From assembly GCA_032718475.1 (NCBI GenBank), contig JAUCBJ010009041.1, forward strand, positions 1-64,000: 64,000 bases of DNA. Direction: 5' to 3'. Below the pieces are notes generated by a model. It made no database searches. It saw only the letters and a program-made list of their open reading frames with translations, and was not told where the DNA came from. Source of the stretch: Nemertoderma westbladi. Its lineage: Eukaryota; Xenacoelomorpha; Nemertodermatida; Nemertodermatidae. Both the position numbers and the translations under genes were made by a program. Below are positions 41,401 through 56,400 of the stretch, one piece after another. Numbering within the stretch: position 1 is the first letter of the stretch; each line of letters starts with the position of its first letter.

Positions 41401-44400
41401 TAGTTCGTCACCAAATATAGTTATTCCGTGCCCCAATATAGTTAGTTCGTCACCAAATATAGTTAGTTCGTCACCAAATATAGTTAGTTCGTCACCAAAT
41501 ATAGTTATTCCGTGCCCCAATATAGTTAGTTCGTCACCAAATATAGTTAGTTCGTCACCAAATATAGTTAGTTCGTCACCAAATATAGATATTCCGTGCC
41601 CCAATATAGTTAGTTCGTCACCAAATATAGTTATTCCGTGCCCCAATATAGTTAGTTCGTCACCAAATATAGTTAGTTCGTCACCAAATATAGTTATTCC
41701 GTGCCCCAATATAGTTAGTTCGTCACCAAATATAGTTATTCCGTGCCCCAATATAGTTAGTTCGTCACCAAATATAGTTATTCCGTGCCCCAATATAGTT
41801 AGTTCGTCACCAAATATAGTTATTCCGTGCCCCAATATAGTTAGTTCGTCACCAAATATAGTTAGTTCGTCACCAAATATAGTTAGTTCGTCACCAAATA
41901 TAGTTATTCCGTGCCCCAATATAGTTAGTTCGTCACCAAATATAGTTAGTTCGTCACCAAATATAGTTAGTTCGTCACCAAATATAGATATTCCGTGCCC
42001 CAATATAGTTAGTTCGTCACCAAATATAGTTATTCCGTGCCCCAATATAGTTAGTTCGTCACCAAATATAGTTATTCCGTGCCCCAATATAGTTAGTTCG
42101 TCACCAAATATAGTTATTCCGTGCCCCGATATAATTAGTTCGTCACCAAATATAGTTATTCCGTGCCCCAATATAGTTAGTTCGTCACCAAATATAGTTA
42201 TTCCGTGCCCCAATATAGTTAGTTCGTCACCAAATATAGTTATTCCGTGCCCCAATATAGTTAGTTCGTCACCAAATATAGTTATTCCGTGCCCCAATAT
42301 ATATAGTTAGTTTGTCACCAAATATAGTTAGTTCGTCACCAAATATAGTTATTCCGTGCCCCAATATAGTTAGTTCGTCACCAAATATAGCTATTCCGTG
42401 CCCCAATATAGTTAGTTCGTCACCACATATAGTTAGTTCGTCACCAAATATAGTTATTCCGTGCCCCAATATAGTTAGTTCGTCACCACATATAGTTAGT
42501 TCGTCACCAAATATAGTTATTCCGTGCCCCAATATAGTTAGTTCGTCACCAAATATAGTTAGTTCGTCACCAAATATAGCTATTCCGTGCCCCAATATAG
42601 TTAGTTCGTCACCAAATATAGCTATTCCGTGCCCCAATATAGTTAGTTCGTCACCACATATAGTTAGTTCGTCACCAAATATAGTTATTCCGTGCCCCAA
42701 TATAGTTATTCCGTGCCCCAATATAGTTAGTTCGTCACCAAATATAGTTATTCCGTGCCCCAATATAGTTAGTTCGTCACCAAATATAGTTATTCCGTGC
42801 CCCAATATAGTTATTCCGTGCCCCAATATAGTTAGTTCGTCACCAAATATAGTTATTCCGTGCCCCAATATAGTTAGTTCGTCACCAAATATAGTTATTC
42901 CGTGCCCCAATATAGTTAGTTCGTCACCAAATATAGTTATTCCGTGCCCCAATATAGTTAGTTCGTCACCAAATATAGTTATTCCGTGCCCCAATATAGT
43001 TAGTTCGTCACCAAATATAGTTAGTTCGTCACCAAATATAGTTAGTTCGTCACCAAATATAGTTATTCCGTGCCCCAATATAGTTAGTTCGTCACCAAAT
43101 ATAGTTAGTTCGTCACCAAATATAGTTATTCCGTGCCCCAATATAGTTAGTTCGTCACCAAATATAGTTAGTTCGTCACCAAATATAGTTATTCCGTGCC
43201 CCAATATAGTTAGTTCGTCACCAAATATAGTTATTCCGTGCCCCAATATAGTTAGTTCGTCACCAAATATAGTTAGTTCGTCACCAAATATAGTTAGTTC
43301 GTCACCAAATATAGTTATTCCGTGCCCCAATATAGTTAGTTCGTCACCAAATATAGTTAGTTCGTCACCAAATATAGTTAGTTCGTCACCAAATATAGAT
43401 ATTCCGTGCCCCAATATAGTTAGTTCGTCACCAAATATAGTTATTCCGTGCCCCAATATAGTTAGTTCGTCACCAAATATAGTTATTCCGTGCCCCAATA
43501 TAGTTAGTTCGTCACCAAATATAGTTATTCCGTGCCCCGATATAATTAGTTCGTCACCAAATATAGTTATTCCGTGCCCCAATATAGTTAGTTCGTCACC
43601 AAATATAGTTATTCCGTGCCCCAATATAGTTATTCCGTGCCCCAATATATATAGTTAGTTTGTCACCAAATATAGCTATTCCGTGCCCCAATATAGTTAG
43701 TTCGTCACCAAATATAGCTATTCCGTGCCCCAATATAGTTAGTTCGTCACCACATATAGTTAGTTCGTCACCAAATATAGTTAGTTCGTCACCAAATATA
43801 GCTATTCCGTGCCCCAATATAGTTAGTTCGTCACCACATATAGTTAGTTCGTCACCAAATATAGTTAGTTCGTCACCAAATATAGCTATTCCGTGCCCCA
43901 ATATAGTTAGTTCGTCACCACATATAGTTAGTTCGTCACCAAATATAGTTATTCCGTGCCCCAATATAGTTAGTTCGTCACCACATATAGTTAGTTCGTC
44001 ACCAAATATAGTTATTCCGTGCCCCAATATAGTTAGTTCGTCACCAAATATAGTTAGTTCGTCACCAAATATAGCTATTCCGTGCCCCAATATAGTTAGT
44101 TCGTCACCAAATATAGCTATTCCGTGCCCCAATATAGTTAGTTCGTCACCACATATAGTTAGTTCGTCACCAAATATAGTTATTCCGTGCCCCAATATAG
44201 TTAGTTCGTCACCAAATATAGTTATTCCGTGCCCCAATATAGTTAGTTCGTCACCAAATATAGTTATTCCGTGCCCCAATATAGTTATTCCGTGCACCAA
44301 TATAGTTAGTTCGTCACCAAATATAGTTATTCCGTGCCCCAATATAGTTAGTTCGTCACCAAATATAGTTAGTTCGTCACCAAATATAGTTATTCCGTGC

Positions 44401-47400
44401 CCCAATATAGTTAGTTCGTCACCAAATATAGTTATTCCGTGCCCCAATATAGTTAGTTCGTCACCAAATATAGTTATTCCGTGCCCCAATATAGTTAGTT
44501 CGTCACCAAATATAGTTAGTTGGTCACCAAATATAGTTATTCCGTGCCCCAATATAGTTAGTTCGTCACCAAATATAGCTATTCCGTGCCCCAATATAGT
44601 TAGTTCGTCACCAAATATAGTTAGTTCGTCACCAAATATAGTTAGTTCGTCACCAAATATAGTTATTCCGTGCCCCAATATAGTTAGTTCGTCACCAAAT
44701 ATAGTTAGTTCGTCACCAAATATAGTTAGTTCGTCACCAAATATAGTTATTCCGTGCCCCAATATAGTTAGTTCGTCACCAAATATAGTTAGTTCGTCAC
44801 CAAATATAGTTATTCCGTGCCCCAATATAGTTAGTTCGTCACCAAATATAGTTATTCCGTGCCCCAATATAGTTAGTTCGTCACCACATATAGTTAGTTC
44901 GTCACCAAATATAGTTATTCCGTGCCCCAATATAGTTAGTTCGTCACCAAATATAGTTAGTTCGTCACCAAATATAGTTATTCCGTGCCACAATATAGTT
45001 AGTTCGTCACCAAATATAGCTATTCCGTGCCCCAATATAGTTAGTTCGTCACCACATATAGTTAGTTCGTCACCAAATATAGTTATTCCGTGCCCCAATA
45101 TAGTTAGTTCGTCACCAAATATAGTTAGTTCGTCACCAAATATAGTTATTCCGTGCCCCAATATAGTTAGTTCGTCACCAAATATAGCTATTCCGTGCCC
45201 CAATATAGTTAGTTCGTCACCACATATAGTTAGTTCGTCACCAAATATAGTTATTCCGTGCCCCAATATAGTTAGTTCGTCACCAAATATAGTTATTCCG
45301 TGTCCCAATATAGTTAGTTCGTCACCAAATATAGTTATTCCGTGCCCCAATATAGTTAGTTCGTCGCCAAATATAGTTATTCCGTGCCCCAATATAGTTA
45401 GTTCGTCACCAAATATAGCTATTCCGTGCCCCAATATAGTTAGTTCGTCACCACATATAGTTAGTTCGTCACCAAATATAGTTATTCCGTGCCCCAATAT
45501 AGTTAGTTCGTCACCAAATATAGTTAGTTCGTCACCAAATATAGTTATTCCGTGCCCCAATATAGTTAGTTCGTCACCAAATATAGTTATTCCGTGCCCC
45601 AATATAGTTAGTTCGTCACCAAATATAGTTATTCCGTGCCCCAATATAGTTAGTTCGTCACCAAATATAGTTAGTTGGTCACCAAATATAGTTAGTTCGT
45701 CACCAAATATAGTTAGTTCGTCACCAAATATAGTTATTCCGTGCCCCAATATAGTTAGTTCGTCACCAAATATAGTTAGTTCGTCACCAAATATAGTTAT
45801 TCCGTGCCCCAATATAGTTAGTTCGTCACCAAATATAGTTATTCCGTGCCCCAATATAGTTAGTTCGTCACCACATATAGTTAGTTCGTCACCAAATATA
45901 GTTATTCCGTGCCCCAATATAGTTAGTTCGTCACCAAATATAGTTAGTTCGTCACCAAATATAGTTATTCCGTGCCCCAATATAGTTAGTTCGTCACCAA
46001 ATATAGTTATTCCGTGCCCCAATATAGTTAGTTCGTCACCAAATATAGTTAGTTTGTCACCAAATATAGTTATTCCGTGCCCCAATATAGTTAGTTCGTC
46101 ACCACATATAGTTAGTTGGTCACCAAATATAGTTATTCCGTGCCCCAATATAGTTAGTTCGTCACCAAATATAGTTAGTTTGTCACCAAATATAGTTATT
46201 CCGTGCCCCAATATAGTTAGTTCGTCACCAAATATAGTTAGTTTGTCACCAAATATAGTTATTCCGTGCCCCAATATAGTTAGTTCGTCACCACATATAG
46301 TTAGTTGGTCACCAAATATAGTTATTCCGTGCCCCAATATAGTTAGTTCGTCACCAAATATAGTTATTCCGTGCCCCAATATAGTTAGTTCGTCACCAAA
46401 TATAGTTAGTTTGTCACCAAATATAGTTATTCCGTGCCCCAATATATATAGTTAGTTTGTCACCAAATATAGTTAGTTCGTCACCAAATATAGTTATTCC
46501 GGGCCCCAATATAGTTAGTTCGTCACCAAATATAGCTATTCCGTGCCCCAATATAGTTAGTTCGTCACCACATATAGTTAGTTCGTCACCAAATATAGTT
46601 ATTCCGTGCCCCAATATAGTTAGTTCGTCACCAAATATAGTTAGTTCGTCACCAAATATAGTTATTCCGTGCCCCAATATAGTTAGTTCGTCACCAAATA
46701 TAGTTATTCCGTGCCCCAATATAGTTAGTTCGTCACCAAATATAGTTATTCCGTGCCCCAATATAGTTAGTTCGTCACCAAATATAGTTATTCCGTGCCC
46801 CAATATAGTTAGTTCGTCACCACATATAGTTAGTTCGTCACCAAATATAGTTAGTTCGTCACCAAATATAGTTATTCCGTGCCCCAATATATATAGTTAG
46901 TTTGTCACCAAATATAGTTAGTTCGTCACCAAATATAGTTATTCCGTGCCCCAATATAGTTAGTTCGTCACCAAATATAGTTAGTTCGTCACCAAATATA
47001 GTTATTCCGTGCCCCAATATAGTTAGTTCGTCACCAAATATAGTTATTCCGTGCCCCAATATAGTTAGTTCGTCACCAAATATAGTTATTCCGTGCCCCA
47101 ATATAGTTAGTTCGTCACCAAATATAGTTATTCCGTGCCCCAATATAGTTAGTTCGTCACCAAATATAGTTATTCCGTGCCCCAATATAGTTAGTTCGTC
47201 ACCAAATATAGTTAGTTGGTCACCAAATATAGTTAGTTCGTCACCAAATATAGTTAGTTCGTCACCAAATATAGTTATTCCGTGCCCCAATATAGTTAGT
47301 TCGTCACCAAATATAGTTAGTTCGTCACCAAATATAGTTATTCCGTGCCCCAATATAGTTAGTTCGTCACCAAATATAGTTATTCCGTGCCCCAATATAG

Positions 47401-50400
47401 TTAGTTCGTCACCACATATAGTTAGTTCGTCACCAAATATAGTTATTCCGTGCCCCAATATAGTTAGTTCGTCACCAAATATAGTTAGTTCGTCACCAAA
47501 TATAGTTATTCCGTGCCACAATATAGTTAGTTCGTCACCAAATATAGCTATTCCGTGCCCCAATATAGTTAGTTCGTCACCACATATAGTTAGTTCGTCA
47601 CCAAATATAGTTATTCCGTGCCCCAATATAGTTAGTTCGTCACCAAATATAGTTAGTTCGTCACCAAATATAGTTATTCCGTGCCCCAATATAGTTAGTT
47701 CGTCACCAAATATAGCTATTCCGTGCCCCAATATAGTTAGTTCGTCACCACATATAGTTAGTTCGTCACCAAATATAGTTATTCCGTGCCCCAATATAGT
47801 TAGTTCGTCACCAAATATAGTTAGTTCGTCACCAAATATAGTTATTCCGTGCCCCAATATAGTTAGTTCGTCACCAAATATAGCTATTCCGTGCCCCAAT
47901 ATAGTTAGTTCGTCACCACATATAGTTAGTTCGTCACCAAATATAGTTATTCCGTGCCCCAATATAGTTAGTTCGTCACCAAATATAGTTAGTTCGTCAC
48001 CAAATATAGCTATTCCGTGCCCCAATATAGTTAGTTCGTCACCAAATATAGCTATTCCGTGCCCCAATATAGTTAGTTCGTCACCACATATAGTTAGTTC
48101 GTCACCAAATATAGTTATTCCGTGCCCCAATATAGTTAGTTCGTCACCAAATATAGTTAGTTCGTCACCAAATATAGTTATTCCGTGCCCCAATATAGTT
48201 AGTTCGTCACCAAATATAGTTATTCCGTGCCCCAATATAGTTAGTTCGTCACCAAATATAGTTATTCCGTGCCCCAATATAGTTAGTTCGTCACCAAATA
48301 TAGTTAGTTGGTCACCAAATATAGTTAGTTCGTCACCAAATATAGTTAGTTCGTCACCAAATATAGTTATTCCGTGCCCCAATATAGTTAGTTCGTCACC
48401 AAATATAGTTAGTTCGTCACCAAATATAGTTATTCCGTGCCCCAATATAGTTAGTTCGTCACCAAATATAGTTATTCCGTGCCCCAATATAGTTAGTTCG
48501 TCACCACATATAGTTAGTTCGTCACCAAATATAGTTATTCCGTGCCCCAATATAGTTAGTTTGTCACCAAATATAGTTAGTTCGTCACCAAATATAGTTA
48601 TTCCGTGCCCCAATATAGTTAGTTCGTCACCAAATATAGTTAGTTTGTCAGTCACCAAATATAGTTATTCCGTGCCCCAATATATATAGTTAGTTTGTCA
48701 CCAAATATAGTTAGTTCGTCACCAAATATAGTTATTCCGTGCCCCAATATAGTTAGTTCGTCACCAAATATAGCTATTCCGTGCCCCAATATAGTTAGTT
48801 CGTCACCACATATAGTTAGTTCGTCACCAAATATAGTTATTCCGTGCCCCAATATAGTTAGTTCGTCACCAAATATAGTTAGTTCGTCACCAAATATAGT
48901 TATTCCGTGCCCCAATATAGTTAGTTCGTCACCAAATATAGTTATTCCGTGCCCCAATATAGTTAGTTCGTCACCAAATATAGTTATTCCGTGCCCCAAT
49001 ATAGTTAGTTCGTCACCAAATATAGTTATTCCGTGCCCCAATATAGTTAGTTCGTCACCAAATATAGTTATTCCGTGCCCCAATATAGTTAGTTCGTCAC
49101 CAAATATAGTTAGTTCGTCACCAAATATAGTTAGTTCGTCACCAAATATAGTTATTCCGTGCCCCAATATAGTTAGTTCGTCACCAAATATAGTTAGTTC
49201 GTCACCAAATATAGTTATTCCGTGCCCCAATATAGTTATTCCGTGCCCCAATATAGTTAGTTCGTCACCAAATATAGTTATTCCGTGCCCCAATATAGTT
49301 AGTTCGTCACCAAATATAGTTAGTTCGTCACCAAATATAGTTAGTTCGTCACCAAATATAGTTATTCCGTGCCCCAATATAGTTAGTTCGTCACCAAATA
49401 TAGTTAGTTCGTCACCAAATATAGTTAGTTCGTCACCAAATATAGTTAGTTCGTCACCAAATATAGTTAGTTCGTCACCAAATATAGTTAGTTCGTCACC
49501 AAATATAGTTAGTTCGTCACCAAATATAGTTAGTTCGTCACCAAATATAGTTATTCCGTGCCCCAATATAGTTAGTTCGTCACCAAATATAGTTAGTTCG
49601 TCACCAAATATAGTTATTCCGTGCCCCAATATAGTTAGTTCGTCACCAAATATAGTTATTCCGTGCCCCAATATAGTTAGTTCGTCACCAAATATAGTTA
49701 TTCCGTGCCCCAATATAGTTAGTTCGTCACCAAATATAGTTATTCCGTGCCCCAATATAGTTAGTTCGTCACCAAATATAGTTAGTTCGTCACCAAATAT
49801 AGTTAGTTCGTCACCAAATATAGTTAGTTCGTCACCAAATATAGTTATTCCGTGCCCCAATATAGTTAGTTCGTCACCAAATATAGTTATTCCGTGCCCC
49901 AATATAGTTAGTTCGTCACCAAATATAGTTATTCCGTGCCCCAATATAGTTAGTTCGTCACCAAATATAGTTATTCCGTGCCCCAATATAGTTAGTTCGT
50001 CACCAAATATAGTTAGTTCGTCACCAAATATAGTTAGTTCGTCACCAAATATAGTTAGTTCGTCACCAAATATAGTTATTCCGTGCCCCAATATAGTTAG
50101 TTCGTCACCAAATATAGTTATTCCGTGCCCCAATATAGTTAGTTCGTCACCAAATATAGTTATTCCGTGCCCCAATATAGTTAGTTCGTCACCAAATATA
50201 GTTATTCCGTGCCCCAATATAGTTAGTTCGTCACCAAATATAGTTAGTTCGTCACCAAATATAGTTATTCCGTGCCCCAATATAGTTAGTTCGTCACCAA
50301 ATATAGTTATTCCGTGCCCCAATATAGTTAGTTCGTCACCAAATATAGTTATTCCGTGCCCCAATATAGTTAGTTCGTCACCAAATATAGTTATTCCGTG

Positions 50401-53400
50401 CCCCAATATAGTTAGTTCGTCACCAAATATAGTTAGTTCGTCACCAAATATAGTTATTCCGTGCCCCAATATAGTTAGTTCGTCACCAAATATAGTTATT
50501 CCGTGCCCCAATATAGTTAGTTCGTCACCAAATATAGTTATTCCGTGCCCCAATATAGTTAGTTCGTCACCAAATATAGTTATTCCGTGCCCCAATATAG
50601 TTAGTTCGTCACCAAATATAGTTAGTTCGTCACCAAATATAGTTAGTTCGTCACCAAATATAGTTAGTTCGTCACCAAATATAGTTATTCCGTGCCCCAA
50701 TATAGTTAGTTCGTCACCAAATATAGTTATTCCGTGCCCCAATATAGTTAGTTCGTCACCAAATATAGTTAGTTCGTCACCAAATATAGTTATTCCGTGC
50801 CCCAATATAGTTAGTTCGTCACCAAATATAGTTAGTTCGTCACCAAATATAGTTATTCCGTGCCCCAATATATATAGTTAGTTTGTCACCAAATATAGTT
50901 AGTTCGTCACCAAATATAGTTATTCCGTGCCCCAATATAGTTAGTTCGTCACCAAATATAGCTATTCCGTGCCCCAATATAGTTAGTTCGTCACCACATA
51001 TAGTTAGTTCGTCACCAAATATAGTTATTCCGTGCCCCAATATAGTTAGTTCGTCACCAAATATAGTTAGTTCGTCACCAAATATAGTTATTCCGTGCCC
51101 CAATATAGTTAGTTCGTCACCAAATATAGTTATTCCGTGCCCCAATATAGTTAGTTCGTCACCAAATATAGTTATTCCGTGCCCCAATATAGTTAGTTCG
51201 TCACCAAATATAGTTATTCCGTGCCCCAATATAGTTAGTTCGTCACCAAATATAGTTAGTTCGTCACCAAATATAGTTATTCCGTGCCCCAATATAGTTA
51301 GTTCGTCACCAAATATAGTTATTCCGTGCCCCAATATAGTTAGTTCGTCACCAATATAGTTAGTTCGTCACCAAATATAGTTATTCCGTGCCCCAATATA
51401 GTTAGTTCGTCACCAAATATAGTTATTCCGTGCCCCAATATAGTTATTCCGTGCCCCAATATAGTTAGTTCGTCACCAAATATAGTTATTCCGTGCCCCA
51501 ATATAGTTAGTTCGTCACCAAATATAGTTATTCCGTGCCCCAATATAGTTAGTTCGTCACCAAATATAGTTATTCCGTGCCCCAATATAGTTAGTTCGTC
51601 ACCAAATATAGTTATTCCGTGCCCCAATATAGTTAGTTCGTCACCAAATATAGTTAGTTCGTCACCAAATATAGTTAGTTCGTCACCAAATATAGTTATT
51701 CCGTGCCCCAATATAGTTAGTTCGTCACCAAATATAGTTATTCCGTGCCCCAATATAGTTAGTTCGTCACCAAATATAGTTAGTTCGTCACCAAATATAG
51801 TTAGTTCGTCACCAAATATAGTTATTCCGTGCCCCAATATAGTTAGTTCGTCACCAAATATAGTTAGTTCGTCACCAAATATAGTTAGTTCGTCACCAAA
51901 TATAGTTAGTTCGTCACCAAATATAGTTATTCCGTGCCCCAATATAGTTAGTTCGTCACCAAATATAGTTATTCCGTGCCCCAATATAGTTAGTTCGTCA
52001 CCAAATATAGTTATTCCGTGCCCCAATATAGTTAGTTCGTCACAAATATAGTTATTCCGTGCCCCATAATTAGTTCGTCACCAAATATAGTATTCCGTGC
52101 CCCAATATAGTATTCCGTGCCCCAATATAGTTAGTTCGTCACCAAATATAGTTAGTTCGTCACCAAATATAGTTATTCCGTGCCCCAATATAGTTAGTTC
52201 GTCACCAAATATAGTTATTCCGTGCCCCAATATAGATAGTTCGTCACCAAATATAGTTATTCCGTGCCCCAATATAGTTAGTTCGTCACCAAATATAGCT
52301 ATTCCGTGCCCCAATATAGTTAGTTCGTCACCACATATAGTTAGTTCGTCACCAAATATAGTTATTCCGTGCCCCAATATAGTTAGTTCGTCACCAAATA
52401 TAGTTAGTTCGTCACCAAATATAGTTATTCCGTGCCCCAATATAGTTAGTTCGTCACCAAATATAGCTATTCCGTGCCCCAATATAGTTAGTTCGTCACC
52501 ACATATAGTTAGTTCGTCACCAAATATAGTTATTCCGTGCCCCAATATAGTTAGTTCGTCACCAAATATAGTTAGTTCGTCACCAAATATAGCTATTCCG
52601 TGCCCCAATATAGTTAGTTCGTCACCAAATATAGCTATTCCGTGCCCCAATATAGTTAGTTCGTCACCACATATAGTTAGTTCGTCACCAAATATAGTTA
52701 TTCCGTGCCCCAATATAGTTAGTTCGTCACCAAATATAGTTAGTTCGTCACCAAATATAGTTATTCCGTGCCCCAATATAGTTAGTTCGTCACCAAATAT
52801 AGTTATTCCGTGCCCCAATATAGTTAGTTCGTCACCAAATATAGTTATTCCGTGCCCCAATATAGTTAGTTCGTCACCAAATATAGTTAGTTCGTCACCA
52901 AATATAGTTAGTTCGTCACCAAATATAGTTAGTTCGTCACCAAATATAGTTATTCCGTGCCCCAATATAGTTAGTTCGTCACCAAATATAGTTAGTTCGT
53001 CACCAAATATAGTTATTCCGTGCCCCAATATAGTTAGTTCGTCACCAAATATAGTTATTCCGTGCCCCAATATAGTTAGTTCGTCACCACATATAGTTAG
53101 TTCGTCACCAAATATAGTTATTCCGTGCCCCAATATAGTTAGTTCGTCACCAAATATAGTTAGTTCGTCACCAAATATAGTTATTCCGTGCCCCAATATA
53201 GTTAGTTCGTCACCAAATATAGTTAGTTCGTCACCAAATATAGTTAGTTCGTCACCAAATATAGTTATTCCGTGCCCCAATATAGTTAGTTCGTCACCAA
53301 ATATAGTTAGTTCGTCACCAAATATAGTTATTCCGTGCCCCAATATAGTTAGTTCGTCACCAAATATAGTTATTCCGTGCCCCAATATAGTTAGTTCGTC

Positions 53401-56400
53401 ACCAAATATAGTTATTCCGTGCCCCAATATAGTTAGTTCGTCACCAAATATAGTTAGTTCGTCACCAAATATAGTTATTCCGTGCCCCAATATAGTTAGT
53501 TCGTCACCAAATATAGTTATTCCGTGCCCCAATATAGTTAGTTCGTCACCAAATATAGTTAGTTCGTCACCAAATATAGTTATTCCGTGCCCCAATATAG
53601 TTAGTTCGTCACCAAATATAGTTATTCCGTGCCCCAATATAGTTAGTTCGTCACCAAATATAGTTATTCCGTGCCCCAATATATATAGTTAGTTTGTCAC
53701 CAAATATAGTTAGTTCGTCACCAAATATAGTTATTCCGTGCCCCAATATAGTTAGTTCGTCACCAAATATAGCTATTCCGTGCCCCAATATAGTTAGTTC
53801 GTCACCACATATAGTTAGTTCGTCACCAAATATAGTTATTCCGTGCCCCAATATAGTTAGTTCGTCACCAAATATAGTTAGTTCGTCACCAAATATAGTT
53901 ATTCCGTGCCCCAATATAGTTAGTTCGTCACCAAATATAGTTATTCCGTGCCCCAATATAGTTAGTTCGTCACCAAATATAGTTATTCCGTGCCCCAATA
54001 TAGTTAGTTCGTCACCAAATATAGTTATTCCGTGCCCCAATATAGTTAGTTCGTCACCAAATATAGTTATTCCGTGCCCCAATATAGTTAGTTCGTCACC
54101 AAATATAGTTAGTTCGTCACCAAATATAGTTAGTTCGTCACCAAATATAGTTATTCCGTGCCCCAATATATATAGTTAGTTTGTCACCAAATATAGTTAG
54201 TTCGTCACCAAATATAGTTATTCCGTGCCCCAATATAGTTAGTTCGTCACCAAATATAGTTATTCCGTGCCCCAATATATATAGTTAGTTTGTCACCAAA
54301 TATAGTTAGTTCGTCACCAAATATAGTTATTCCGTGCCCCAATATAGTTAGTTCGTCACCAAATATAGTTAGTTCGTCACCAAATATAGTTATTCCGTGC
54401 CCCAATATAGTTAGTTCGTCACCAAATATAGTTATTCCGTGCCCCAATATAGTTAGTTCGTCACCAAATATAGTTAGTTCGTCACCAAATATAGTTATTC
54501 CGTGCCCCAATATAGTTAGTTCGTCACCAAATATAGTTAGTTCGTCACCAAATATAGTTATTCCGTGCCCCAATATATATAGTTAGTTTGTCACCAAATA
54601 TAGTTAGTTCGTCACCAAATATAGTTATTCCGTGCCCCAATATAGTTAGTTCGTCACCACATATAGTTAGTTCGTCACCAAATATAGTTATTCCGTGCCC
54701 CAATATAGTTAGTTCGTCACCAAATATAGCTATTCCGTGCCCCAATATATATAGTTAGTTTGTCACCAAATATAGTTATTCCGTGCCCCAATATAGTTAG
54801 TTCGTCACCAAATATAGCTATTCCGTGCCCCAATATAGTTATTCCGTGCCCCAATATAGTTAGTTCGTCACCAAATATAGCTATTCCGTGCCCCAATATA
54901 TATAGTTAGTTTGTCACCAAATATAGTTATTCCGTGCCCCAATATAGTTAGTTCGTCACCAAATATAGTTAGTTCGTCACCAAATATAGTTATTCCGTGC
55001 CCCAATATAGTTAGTTCGTCACCAAATATAGTTAGTTCGTCACCAAATATAGTTAGTTCGTCACCAAATATAGTTATTCCGTGCCCCAATATATATAGTT
55101 AGTTTGTCACCAAATATAGTTATTCCGTGCCCCAATATAGTTAGTTTGTCACCAAATATAGTTAGTTTGTCACCAAATATAGTTAGTTCGTCACCAAATA
55201 TAGTTATTCCGTGCCCCAATATAGTTAGTTCGTCACCAAATATAGTTAGTTCGTCACCAAATATAGTTATTCCGTGCCCCAATATAGTTAGTTTGTCACC
55301 AAATATAGTTAGTTTGTCACCAAATATAGTTAGTTCGTCACCAAATATAGTTATTCCGTGCCCCAATATAGTTAGTTCGTCACCAAATATAGTTAGTTCG
55401 TCACCAAATATAGTTATTCCGTGCCCCAATATAGTTAGTTCGTCACCAAATATAGTTATTCCGTGCCCCAATATAGTTAGTTCGTCACCAAATATAGTTA
55501 GTTCGTCACCAAATATAGTTATTCCGTGCCCCAATATAGTTAGTTCGTCACCAAATATAGTTAGTTCGTCACCAAATATAGTTATTCCGTGCCCCAATAT
55601 AGTTAGTTCGTCACCAAATATAGTTATTCCGTGCCCCAATATAGTTAGTTCGTCACCAAATATAGCTATTCCGTGCCCCAATATAGTTAGTTCGTCACCA
55701 AATATAGTTATTCCGTGCCCCAATATAGTTAGTTCGTCACCAAATATAGTTATTCCGTGCCCCAATATATATAGTTAGTTTGTCACCAAATATAGTTAGT
55801 TCGTCACCAAATATAGTTATTCCGTGCCCCAATATAGTTAGTTCGTCACCAAATATAGCTATTCCGTGCCCCAATATAGTTAGTTCGTCACCACATATAG
55901 TTAGTTCGTCACCAAATATAGTTATTCCGTGCCCCAATATAGTTAGTTCGTCACCAAATATAGTTAGTTCGTCACCAAATATAGTTATTCCGTGCCCCAA
56001 TATAGTTAGTTCGTCACCAAATATAGTTATTCCGTGCCCCAATATAGTTAGTTCGTCACCAAATATAGTTATTCCGTGCCCCAATATAGTTAGTTCGTCA
56101 CCAAATATAGTTATTCCGTGCCCCAATATAGTTAGTTCGTCACCAAATATAGTTAGTTGGTCACCAAATATAGTTAGTTCGTCACCAAATATAGTTAGTT
56201 CGTCACCAAATATAGTTATTCCGTGCCCCAATATAGTTAGTTCGTCACCAAATATAGTTTTTCCGTGCCCCAATATAGTTAGTTCGTCACTAGTTAGTTC
56301 GTCACCAAATATAGTTATTCCGTGCCCCAATATAGTTAGTTCGTCACCAAATATAGTTATTCCGTGCCCCAATATAGTTAGTTCGTCACCAAATATAGTT